A stretch of DNA of 35,226 nt, from positions 1 through 35,226 of the forward strand of contig WQXC01000002.1 in assembly GCA_009785045.1 (NCBI GenBank), given 5' to 3'. Each line of letters opens with the position of its first letter. Positions within the stretch are counted from its first letter, which is position 1. This document shows positions 26,123 through 33,862 of the stretch, piece by piece. This stretch comes from Treponema sp. (GTDB lineage Bacteria > Spirochaetota > Spirochaetia > Treponematales > Breznakiellaceae). The notes beneath the pieces are model-generated. The model was given only the letters and a program-made list of their open reading frames with translations, had not been told where the DNA came from and made no database searches. The position numbers and the translations under genes were made by a program.

Positions 26123-26979
26123 TATCTCTTCCGTGTTATATACTGAGCGAATGAATTCAACAGCATGATTGAAACAAACAATACAATACCTGTTGCAAAT
26201 AGCGCCTGCTGGTGCTCGCCGGATGCGTAGCCCATTTCGATCCCGATATTTGTAGTAAGAGTTCTTACAGGATCTAAAATACTTTCGGGAAGCGCAACCG
26301 CGTTACCCAAAACCATAATTACCGCCATCGTTTCACCGACAGCGCGTCCAATGCCAAGGATTACCGCAGCCACAATTCCGGATTTTGCCGCCGGCAGCAT
26401 AACCGAAGAAATTGTCTGCCAATGCGTTAAACCCAAAGCAAGAGCGCCTTCCTTGTACTGCTTTGGCAGCGCTAAAATCGATACTTCCGAAATACTGATG
26501 ATAGTCGGCAAAATCATAATTCCAAGGATTATTGAACCTGTTAAAATGCTTAACCCCGGTCCGCCCAGGTAATTACGAACAGCAGGAACAACAAATACTA
26601 AACCTAAAAATCCATAAACTACAGAAGGAATACCTGCCAGAAGCTGTATTGCAGGCCTGAAAATATTACTCATTATTGGAGGAGCAAACTCGGCAAGAAA
26701 AACGCTGCAGCAAATTCCGACAGGAACACCAATAATAACAGCGCCGATAGTGACCGTTAAAGTACCGATAATCATGGGGAAGATTCCAAATAATCCCCTT
26801 GACGGCGCCCATTCCATTCCGAAAATAAAATTGATAATACCAACCTGCGCAATAATCGGAGCGCCTCTTATAATGATAAAAACCGTAATTAATACAAGCA
26901 CAGATATTGATGACAGGGCAAGAACAAAAAAGATGTTTCTGGAAAGATTCTCTTTAAACTTTTTAATCAATTTTGTCAT
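26122..26979 (-). CDS. pstC: Phosphate ABC transporter permease PstC
   Basis: 285 residues, six predicted helices. Characteristic segments are FGIFPMIIGTLTVTIGAVI, LLAGIPSVVYGFLGLV, the coupling loop EGALALGLTHWQTISSVMLP, and GRAVGETMAVIMVLGN, which is a PstC hallmark. It follows pstS by 15 bases and overlaps pstA by one base. With PstA it forms the inner-membrane channel that receives phosphate from PstS. The ribosome site before the ATG is weak, so translation may depend on coupling from pstS. Confidence 0.92.
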   Translation of the reverse strand: MTKLIKKFKENLSRNIFFVLALSSISVLVLITVFIIIRGAPIIAQVGIINFIFGMEWAPSRGLFGIFPMIIGTLTVTIGAVIIGVPVGICCSVFLAEFAPPIMSNIFRPAIQLLAGIPSVVYGFLGLVFVVPAVRNYLGGPGLSILTGSIILGIMILPTIISISEVSILALPKQYKEGALALGLTHWQTISSVMLPAAKSGIVAAVILGIGRAVGETMAVIMVLGNAVALPESILDPVRTLTTNIGIEMGYASGEHQQALFATGIVLFVSIMLLNSFAQYITRKR

Positions 26980-26994
26980 ATACTATTTACCATT

Positions 26995-27789
26995 TTAAGG
27001 TATAAGCCCCTCTTGTGTCATCAGTTCTTTTCCATGCGGAGAAAGAATAAATTCAATAAACTCCATTGCAAGCCCCGTAGGCGGTATTGACTTTGACACA
27101 AATAAAAACGGTCTAAAAAGGCTGTAGCTGCGATTCATGACATTTTCACTTGAAGCCTCTATGCCTTCCAGACTTACGGCTTTTACTGTCTTATCAACAA
27201 GCCCCAGGGATATAAACCCGATTGAATTAGGATCGCCTGCAACAAGCTGCCTTACAGCGCCGTTGGAATTCTGAACAATTGCCCTGGGGGTTATTCTGAG
27301 CGCCGAAGAACCGGTTCCCATTACCATTTCTTCAAAAGCGCTTCTGGTTCCCGAACCTTCTTCCCGCGCTATGATATGTATCCTTGCCTGCCTGCCGCCG
27401 AGCTGGCTCCAGTCAGTTATATTTGCCGCATAAATATCACGCACCTGCTCAAGCGTTAAATCGTTTACAGGATTGTTTGGATTAACTATTACTGCAAGAC
27501 CGTCTTTTGCAATTTCTACAGACCAAAGGTCTTCTTCTGTTCTTTTAAGCCAGCGTGACGACATGCCAATATCTGCGGCGCCCGATTCGGCGGCAGTAAT
27601 GCCGGCAGAGGAACCGCCGCCCTGAATATCAATACCGCTGCCGGGAAACATCAATTCAAATTCTTCCGCCAGAAGTTCGACATACGGCTGCACAGAAGTG
27701 GAACCTGCAACAACAAGATTTGCAGCAGATCTCCCGCCGCAAGAAATAACCGCCAAAGAAATTAACAATAGCAAAAATATTTTTTTCAT
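26995..27789 (-). CDS. pstS: Phosphate-binding lipoprotein PstS
   Basis: 264 residues. The signal peptide ends in the lipobox VISC (Cys17), giving a lipid-anchored periplasmic receptor. Phosphate-binding loops are recognisable: [17 protein letters not shown], the [20 protein letters not shown] segment, and [14 protein letters not shown]. The length is typical of short PstS proteins of Gram-positive and spirochaete type. The ATG overlaps the pstB1 stop by four bases (ATGA), so it is co-translated with that ATPase gene. The high-affinity capture of inorganic phosphate is the expected role. Confidence 0.92.
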   Translation of the reverse strand: MKKIFLLLLISLAVISCGGRSAANLVVAGSTSVQPYVELLAEEFELMFPGSGIDIQGGGSSAGITAAESGAADIGMSSRWLKRTEEDLWSVEIAKDGLAVIVNPNNPVNDLTLEQVRDIYAANITDWSQLGGRQARIHIIAREEGSGTRSAFEEMVMGTGSSALRITPRAIVQNSNGAVRQLVAGDPNSIGFISLGLVDKTVKAVSLEGIEASSENVMNRSYSLFRPFLFVSKSIPPTGLAMEFIEFILSPHGKELMTQEGLIP

Positions 27790-28577
27790 CCGAACCTGCC
27801 GGTTATATAATCTTCTGTACGTTTATCTTTTGGTTTAATAAACATCTCGCGTGTTGGACCGTATTCAACCAGTTTTCCCACTCTGTCATCACCAATCATT
27901 AAAAACGCAGACATACCGGAAACACGCATCGCCTGTTCCATGTTATGTGTCACAATAACAATCGTATATTTTTTAACCAAATCCAGCATTAGTTCTTCGA
28001 TCTTCATTGTAGATTCAGGATCAAGAGCGCTGCATGATTCATCCATTAAAATGACATCCGGCTCTATCGCAATAGCGCGCGCTATACACAATCTTTGCTG
28101 TTCACCGGCTGTTAAATCCAGACCAGGTTTTTTTAACTTATCTTTTACATCGTCCCAAAGCGCAACCTGCGACAAACTGCGTTCTACGATATCATTCAAT
28201 ATTTGTGTACGTCTGATTCCATGCTGCCTGGGGCCGATGGCAATATTGTCATAAATACTTTTAGGAAACACATTAGGACGCTGAAAAACCATACCAACTC
28301 TTTTCCTGAGCGAAACAACGTCTGTAGCAGCGTCAAAAATGGAAAGATCATCCAGAAAAACACTGCCATCAACCCTGACACTGGGAATTAAATCGTTCAT
28401 GCGGTTAAAAACACGCAATAAAGTTGATTTTCCGCAGCCGGAAGGACCTATAATTGCGGTTATGGTACGATCGTAGATATCCATCGTTATATCGCCCAGC
28501 GCATGAAAAGAGCCGTAATAGAGGTTTAATGCGTCTGTCTTTAGCTTAACGCCTTTTTCCATTGTATTGGTTGTCAT
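27786..28577 (-). CDS. pstB: PstB-type phosphate ABC ATPase with intact Walker motifs but altered signature
   Basis: 263 residues. Walker [12 protein letters not shown] (44-54, Lys50), Q-loop [10 protein letters not shown] (Gln99), Walker [14 protein letters not shown] (Asp179-Glu180) and H-loop His211 are all consensus. The signature, normally LSGGQ, is LTAGE (155-159) followed by the usual QQRLCIAR. It is the first gene of the phosphate run, four-base overlapped with pstS, while a second PstB with the opposite set of changes follows pstA. A working transporter would then pair this subunit's Walker site with the other's LSGGQ. The ribosome site before 28577 is weak; an ATG five codons later is possible. 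No PhoU gene is present in the run. Confidence 0.9.
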   Translation of the reverse strand: MTTNTMEKGVKLKTDALNLYYGSFHALGDITMDIYDRTITAIIGPSGCGKSTLLRVFNRMNDLIPSVRVDGSVFLDDLSIFDAATDVVSLRKRVGMVFQRPNVFPKSIYDNIAIGPRQHGIRRTQILNDIVERSLSQVALWDDVKDKLKKPGLDLTAGEQQRLCIARAIAIEPDVILMDESCSALDPESTMKIEELMLDLVKKYTIVIVTHNMEQAMRVSGMSAFLMIGDDRVGKLVEYGPTREMFIKPKDKRTEDYITGRFG

Positions 28578-28697
28578 TCTGCCAACTCTATGTATATAGT
28601 ATACTTTTTTTAAGATGGTTTAAAGGGGGATTTAAGGAAATAATAGGAAGAAATAGATGACAAAATCGCGTTAATTTTTTATTGTTAAGGTATGTCA

Positions 28698-29555
28698 ATG
28701 CACAAATATGCAAATTGTATAGCGCACAATTCCAGTGAAGGCCAGCTTTTGATTGGGAATGAACAAACAGCTCTCATAGACTGCGGTATGGCTTTTTGCG
28801 CAGATAAAACCATAAAGAACATACAAAACGCTTTGGGCGAAAGACCGCTGGATTATATCTTTTTGACACACACCCATTATGATCATATCGGAGCGCTTCC
28901 GTTTATCAAAAAAGAATGGCCCTGTGCTCATGTAGTAACATCAGAGGCAGGAGCAGCCGTGCTTTTAAAAGACACACCCCGCAGAGTTATCCGCGAGCTG
29001 ACGATAAATGCCGCAAGAGTGCATGGAGGCACACAAAATTTTACGTATAGCGACGATGTATTTAAAGCAGATATAATTGTAAAAGATGGAGAAACAATTC
29101 CGCTGGGAGAACTTACAGTCGAGATAATGGAAACCCCAGGGCACACACGGGATTCCCTTTGTTTTTTCATACCGGAAATGGAACTGCTTATTCTTAACGA
29201 GACACCCGGTGTTTTGATGCCGGACGGTTTTATGTATCCATGCTATCTGACAAGTTTTGATGATACGATGCGCTCCATAGAAAAATGCCGCAGTAAACCC
29301 TACAAGCTTTTATCATTACCGCACAGAGGAATTGCAAACCAGGAAGATACAGACGAATACTTTAAAAAGTCATTATCTGTAAATACAGCCTGCAGGGATT
29401 TTATTTTTGAAATGAAAGAGAACAATTACAGCGAAGATAAAATGCTCGATCTTTTCTATCAAAAATACGGCAGCGAAACCCTGCTTACATACCAGCCAAA
29501 AAAGGCATTTATCGCAAATGCCCGCGCCACCATAACCTGTACTTTGAGAAACTAA
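28698..29555 (+). CDS. MBL-fold metallo-hydrolase
   Basis: 285 residues from the ATG at 28698. An ATG at 28692 is in frame, but the AAGG ribosome site (28687-28690) is only one base from it and seven from the later one. The metal-binding motif is THTHYDH (His58, His60, Asp62, His63), with a third-ligand His in METPGHTRDS and a final LSLPHRGI. At the position where the bridging Asp usually stands the sequence has LILNETPG, so one metal ligand may be weakened or supplied by Glu/Asn. The family covers thiolesterases, lactonases and many other hydrolases; the substrate is unknown. It is divergent from pstB1 and convergent with an MCP gene, with 24 bases between. Confidence 0.85.
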   Translation: MHKYANCIAHNSSEGQLLIGNEQTALIDCGMAFCADKTIKNIQNALGERPLDYIFLTHTHYDHIGALPFIKKEWPCAHVVTSEAGAAVLLKDTPRRVIRELTINAARVHGGTQNFTYSDDVFKADIIVKDGETIPLGELTVEIMETPGHTRDSLCFFIPEMELLILNETPGVLMPDGFMYPCYLTSFDDTMRSIEKCRSKPYKLLSLPHRGIANQEDTDEYFKKSLSVNTACRDFIFEMKENNYSEDKMLDLFYQKYGSETLLTYQPKKAFIANARATITCTLRN

Positions 29556-29579
29556 TCTATTCTGCTCTGCACATTATAA

Positions 29580-31379
29580 TCAGGCAACCTTAAACCGGGA
29601 AACTTCCTGAATTAAAACATTAATTCCTTCGCGGTTCTTTATGGTAATTTCATTAACATGATGCACAGCTACGTTAATTTGATCAGCGCCGGATGCCATC
29701 TCGTTCATGCCCGAAGTAATCTCCTGAGTTGCTTTTTCCAGGTTAACACTTTCCTGTATTACTTCTTTTGCCCCTTCAAGCATTTCATGAGAACCGCTTC
29801 TTACCTGACGGGTTATTTCGTTTACATTGCTGATGCCGTCAAGAACCTGTTTACTTCCCTGCCCCTGTTCTTCCATGGCGCTGCGGATATTTTCTTCCTG
29901 TTCCGCCACAGTTCTGACACTTGTGTCGATAGCTTCAAAATTGGCAAGCACATTTTCTGTTGAACGAGTAATTTTATCAATCGATCCTTTTATCTTTTTA
30001 AGAACCGCGCTGATTGTTTTTGATTGTTCGCCGGAGCTTTCTGCAAGTTTTCGGATTTCGTCGGCTACAACTGCGAAACCTTTGCCCGCTTCGCCTGCAT
30101 GAGCTGCTTCGATCGCTGCGTTCATGGAAAGCAAGTTTGTCTGGCTTGCAATATTTTCCATAACCGAGTTAATCTCCATTAACCCCTCAGATTCGCGTGC
30201 AATTTCCTGAATATCCGACGCTACTTCCGAAAGACCTGTACGTCCAACATCCGAGGCATCTTTAAGTGTTTTTACATTATCACTGTTCTTGATAAGTGTC
30301 TCTGTAACAGATCGGGTATTGGCTACCATTTGCTCAATAGCAGATGAAGCCTGGGAAATATTATCACTCTGGTTTTCTACATGACCGTTAAGCTTATTAA
30401 TGTTTCCAACAACCTGTTCCATAGTCGCATTGGTTTCGCTGACGCTGGCACTCTGATTTATAACGCGGGTCTTTATACTCTGGACATTGGCAGTAATCTG
30501 ATTTATTGCAGCAGCAGTCTCGTTCATATTACTGGCAAGATCATTGCCAGTATTGGACAGCTCTGTAGTCTGGCTAATTATCGAATTAATCATTTTATTA
30601 AATGATTCCATTGTCTGGTTGTAGGCTTTGGAAGCTTTGGCAATTTCATCTTTGCCGTCATCCGTAAGCTTTATCCTTAAATCTCCGGTTGCAACTGTTT
30701 CAAACGCATGAACCAGACGGCCAAGAGGTTTACTTATCATATTGGATATAAACAATGCAAGGAATATCGTAGCGGAAAACGCTATTACAAGCGTTAAAAT
30801 TATCATAATAAGCAAAGTCTGCGCCAGAGTTGTTGAACTTGCATTAATCGATGAAGCAGTGTTTACCAAATATTCAAAGGATTTATCATAATTGTCCAGA
30901 ATTATATTACTGTACTCTCTACATTCTTCCAGTCCTTTGGTAATAGCGGGAATATCGGCTGTCTTAGAAGCTGCATATAAACCCAAAACAATAGGTACAA
31001 GGTCTCTTTCATACACTATTTTTGCTTCATCAAAGTAACGCGTTGCTCCGCCTTCGCTTACCGAAGACCTGTACGCATTCACATATCCGTCCAGTATCGG
31101 TAAATATCTCTCGATACTGCGGAATTCTGATTCAACCTGTGCAAAATCGCCTGTTAAAGACGCTACCACCATATCGCGAACATGGATCCTAACCTTAAGC
31201 AGGGTCTGTTCTACAAGTGATAAATGCGGCATCGGTCTGACAATACTGCGATACATGTAAAAACCTGAATCCCTGATTTGCTGCATACCATAAATGCCAA
31301 CTGCACCAATAGCAAGAGCCAATACGGCAACAATCAAAAAACTTACAATCAGCTTCACTCTTACTTTCATGTTTTTCAT
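29580..31379 (-). CDS. Methyl-accepting chemotaxis protein with four-helix-bundle-type sensor
   Basis: 599 residues. The first membrane helix is ~8-30 and the second ~185-210. The ~150-residue periplasmic part between is wholly helical ([20 protein letters not shown]...), like 4HB_MCP sensors. HAMP follows ([20 protein letters not shown]). The long signalling coiled coil has the conserved tip [20 protein letters not shown] near residue 416, which contacts CheA and CheW. The C-terminus stops at VSRFKVA with no CheR/CheB-binding pentapeptide. Its signalling domain is very close to that of the MCP at 31960-33783. A GGGGTG ribosome site precedes the ATG. The 114 bases upstream hold AT-rich DNA with no confident promoter. 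Confidence 0.93.
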   Translation of the reverse strand: MKNMKVRVKLIVSFLIVAVLALAIGAVGIYGMQQIRDSGFYMYRSIVRPMPHLSLVEQTLLKVRIHVRDMVVASLTGDFAQVESEFRSIERYLPILDGYVNAYRSSVSEGGATRYFDEAKIVYERDLVPIVLGLYAASKTADIPAITKGLEECREYSNIILDNYDKSFEYLVNTASSINASSTTLAQTLLIMIILTLVIAFSATIFLALFISNMISKPLGRLVHAFETVATGDLRIKLTDDGKDEIAKASKAYNQTMESFNKMINSIISQTTELSNTGNDLASNMNETAAAINQITANVQSIKTRVINQSASVSETNATMEQVVGNINKLNGHVENQSDNISQASSAIEQMVANTRSVTETLIKNSDNVKTLKDASDVGRTGLSEVASDIQEIARESEGLMEINSVMENIASQTNLLSMNAAIEAAHAGEAGKGFAVVADEIRKLAESSGEQSKTISAVLKKIKGSIDKITRSTENVLANFEAIDTSVRTVAEQEENIRSAMEEQGQGSKQVLDGISNVNEITRQVRSGSHEMLEGAKEVIQESVNLEKATQEITSGMNEMASGADQINVAVHHVNEITIKNREGINVLIQEVSRFKVA

Positions 31380-31493
31380 CTTAATTACACCCCTTTATCA
31401 ATAATATAACCTTCTCTTATTCTATATCCTTTATTTTACCACAATTTTAGTAATTTTATCCAGTCTTTTATTTAGATTTGATGCATTATTTTC

Positions 31494-31865
31494 TTAGCTT
31501 AATTTCTCTTTTACTTCCCGCGCCTTTTCGTCTTTACATATCTCGCACCTGAACTGCGGATTTTTATCCTGTTTGCGATCATAACCAAGCCACTCGGCAA
31601 TACGATAACCCCTGCCCTGCTTGCCGCAAGTTACACATACTACATCATCACGAATTTCCCATAGCGGATTTTTGGAAAGCGAGCGGAAAATAAACCTGTC
31701 TACCCAAAAGAAAATTAATCCGCCTATAAGGTTTGCGATAATAGTTGCCACAATAGGGGACATTCCTGCCAGCAGGATTAAAACAACCGCTAAAATCGGC
31801 GTACTTAACTGCCACCTCAGAAGATAAAGCAAATATTTTCTGATCAAAACAAACCTCCCAATCAT
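31494..31865 (-). CDS. Small membrane protein with cytoplasmic four-cysteine zinc-ribbon-like tail
   Basis: 123 residues from the ATG at 31865. Two membrane helices (~22-34 and ~37-60) are followed by a soluble tail with Cys77-x-x-Cys80 (VCVTCGKQG) and Cys107-x-x-Cys110 (RCEICKDE), spaced like a zinc ribbon. The tail is rich in charged residues. No family was recognised. The ribosome site before ATG 31865 is poor; a GGGAGG lies just inside the frame, six bases before a TTG codon at 31847, so that may be the true start and would remove six residues. It lies between two MCP genes and may be a small accessory of membrane signalling, but this is only positional. Confidence 0.6.
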   Translation of the reverse strand: MIGRFVLIRKYLLYLLRWQLSTPILAVVLILLAGMSPIVATIIANLIGGLIFFWVDRFIFRSLSKNPLWEIRDDVVCVTCGKQGRGYRIAEWLGYDRKQDKNPQFRCEICKDEKAREVKEKLS

Positions 31866-31901
31866 TATAATCCGTAAAATATTGTCAAATATAATTATAT
31901 C

Positions 31902-31930
31902 TTGATTTTTCGGTATTTTTCAATGATAAT
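31902..31930 (+). promoter_or_regulatory. Candidate sigma-70-type promoter of the second MCP gene
   Basis: TTGATT (31902-31907) and GATAAT (31925-31930, five of six matches) are separated by 17 bases. The AGGCAGGA ribosome site (31948-31955) and the ATG at 31960 follow at normal distances. On the other strand of the same gap there is a perfect TTGACA (31888-31883) and TATAAT (31869-31864), but only 13 bases apart. Confidence 0.45.
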
Positions 31931-31959
31931 AAATCATATTTATTATTAGGCAGGATATT

Positions 31960-33783
31960 ATGAAACTATTTAACTCTCTTAAATTCAGATTAATCACATT
32001 CTTTATTGTATTTGTTATTGCCTTAACTGTAATAATAGTATTCTTGGGAGTGCGCGAGCTGTCCATGACAGTAGTCGATGCTTATGCTGAACAAGGTATC
32101 ATACTTGTAGAAAGAGCCGCTTCATTAATTGACGGCGATTCCTTTGAAGCATTGACTAAATCGCTTGATGAAGATGATCCATTTTATGAAGAAACAAGAT
32201 TAATGATGGTACAATTAAAGGAACTTTCCGGCTGCATTTATTTGTATACAATCGCGCCCAAAAGAGGAAATATCTGGCAATACATTGTTGACGGCTCAGC
32301 TCCGCCGGATGACGAAGAGCATTTCTCGGCGCTTGGAGATGAAGAAGATGCCAGCGGGCATGATGCAGCATTCAGAAGAGCATGGACTTCCGGACAGACA
32401 GAAGTTTCCGGTCTTGTTGATCAGGGGGATTGGGGCTGGTTAATATCAATTTATACTCCCATTATTAATTCGAAGGGAGAGACAGTAGGACTGGTATGCT
32501 GTGATTATGACGGCGCAGACCTTCGTCATGCCATAGTAGAAATTGAATTACAGCAGGCTGGCACAGGAATAGTTGCAATAATTATTGGAATTATTATGCT
32601 TTTATTTATCATGCGAATGATATTCAAACCGGCAAAAGAAATTAATTTAATCTTAAATGAAATATCTCAGGGAGACGGCGATTTAACAAAACGAATCGAT
32701 AATATAAAGGATAATGAAATCGGAGAATTGGCAAAATCATTTAACCAAACATTGGATATGATCACCAATATGATAAAAAATATTAAAATGGAAACTGCAG
32801 CATTAATTGATACAGGAAATGAACTTTCTACCAGTATGAGCGAAACCGCTTCTGCGGTAAACCAAATTACAGCAAATATTCAAAGTATTCAGACCCGCAT
32901 TCTTAGCCAGAGCGCCAGTGTCAGCGAAACTCACGCTACCATGGAACAGGTTGTTGTAAATATAAATAAACTAAATAAACATGTAGAAAATCAAAGTATA
33001 AATGTTTCTTCGGCTTCATCTGCAATTGAACAGATGGTTGCCAACACAAGTTCAGTTACCGATACGTTAATAAAAAATTCAGTTAACGTAAAAAATCTGG
33101 AAGAAGCATCAGATTTGGGACGAACGGGCTTGCAGGAAGTAGAGGCGGATATTAAGGAAATAGCGTATCAGTCAGAAGGCCTTTTTAATATTAATTCGGT
33201 AATGGAAAATATCTCCAGTCAAACAAACCTTCTTTCGATGAACGCTGCAATCGAAGCGGCTCATGCAGGAGAATCAGGTAAAGGTTTCGCTGTTGTTGCG
33301 GGAGAAATTCGCAAACTAGCAGAGAACTCGGGACAGCAGTCTAAAACAATCAGCGATGTTTTAAAGAAAATGAAAACCGCGATTGATAAAATGACACATT
33401 CAACACATAACGTACTGAATAAATTCGAAGCCATCGATTCCAGTGTAACTACTGTATCCGATCAGGAAGAACACATCCGGAACTCAATGGAAGAACAACA
33501 GGCAGGCAGCAAACAAGTTCTTGAAGGAATAGGTAACTTAAACGAGATAACCAGGCAGGTAAAAAGCGGGTCTCAGGAAATGCTGGAAGGCGCCGAAGAA
33601 GTCATAAGAGAAAGTACCAATCTGGAAAAAGTTACGCAGGAAATAACTTCCGGCATGAGCGAGATGGCAGCCGGTGCAAATCAGATAAATATTGCGGTAA
33701 ATCAGGTTAACGAAATAAGCGTGAGAAATCGCGATAATATCAGTCTATTGGTAAAAGAAGTTGCCCGGTTTAAGGTTGAATAA
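31960..33783 (+). CDS. Methyl-accepting chemotaxis protein with Cache-like sensor
   Basis: 607 residues. Membrane helices are ~10-30 and ~197-220. The ~165-residue periplasmic sensor has a mixed alpha/beta pattern ending in [20 protein letters not shown], as in single Cache domains, and contains acidic patches ([17 protein letters not shown]). HAMP ([19 protein letters not shown]) and the signalling coiled coil follow, with the tip [20 protein letters not shown] near residue 420. The C-terminus VARFKVE lacks a CheR-binding pentapeptide. From HAMP onward it is nearly parallel to the MCP at 29580-31379, while the sensors are unrelated, so these look like receptors built by domain exchange or duplication. 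The ligand is unknown. Confidence 0.93.
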   Translation: MKLFNSLKFRLITFFIVFVIALTVIIVFLGVRELSMTVVDAYAEQGIILVERAASLIDGDSFEALTKSLDEDDPFYEETRLMMVQLKELSGCIYLYTIAPKRGNIWQYIVDGSAPPDDEEHFSALGDEEDASGHDAAFRRAWTSGQTEVSGLVDQGDWGWLISIYTPIINSKGETVGLVCCDYDGADLRHAIVEIELQQAGTGIVAIIIGIIMLLFIMRMIFKPAKEINLILNEISQGDGDLTKRIDNIKDNEIGELAKSFNQTLDMITNMIKNIKMETAALIDTGNELSTSMSETASAVNQITANIQSIQTRILSQSASVSETHATMEQVVVNINKLNKHVENQSINVSSASSAIEQMVANTSSVTDTLIKNSVNVKNLEEASDLGRTGLQEVEADIKEIAYQSEGLFNINSVMENISSQTNLLSMNAAIEAAHAGESGKGFAVVAGEIRKLAENSGQQSKTISDVLKKMKTAIDKMTHSTHNVLNKFEAIDSSVTTVSDQEEHIRNSMEEQQAGSKQVLEGIGNLNEITRQVKSGSQEMLEGAEEVIRESTNLEKVTQEITSGMSEMAAGANQINIAVNQVNEISVRNRDNISLLVKEVARFKVE

Positions 33784-33804
33784 AATAATGAGATGAAAAC
33801 CATG

Positions 33805-33849
33805 TACATTTAAAATAAATTATATTAATATAAATGTAATTAATATAAA
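33805..33849. repeat. Inverted and direct repeats upstream of the MalT-like regulator
   Basis: In the 79-base gap before 33863 an 8-base inverted repeat, TACATTTA (33805-33812) and TAAATGTA (33831-33838), is separated by 18 bases. Overlapping it, ATTAATATAAA occurs twice, at 33824-33834 and 33839-33849, with a 15-base period. The whole stretch is nearly pure A/T. It could be an operator or simply low-complexity DNA. The second copy lies next to the GAGGCGG ribosome site (33852-33858). Confidence 0.35.
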
Positions 33850-33862
33850 ATGAGGCGGAATT

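Noticed and set aside
31380-31493. Flagellar-type (sigma-28) promoter before the first MCP
   Set aside because: A TAAA and a GATAT can be found about the right distance apart, but the GC-rich part of the -10 consensus is missing and the DNA is too AT-rich for this to be informative.
31864-31888. Perfect TTGACA and TATAAT on the minus strand before the small membrane protein
   Set aside because: The boxes are only 13 bases apart, too close for a normal sigma-70 promoter, and the -10 box touches the proposed ATG.
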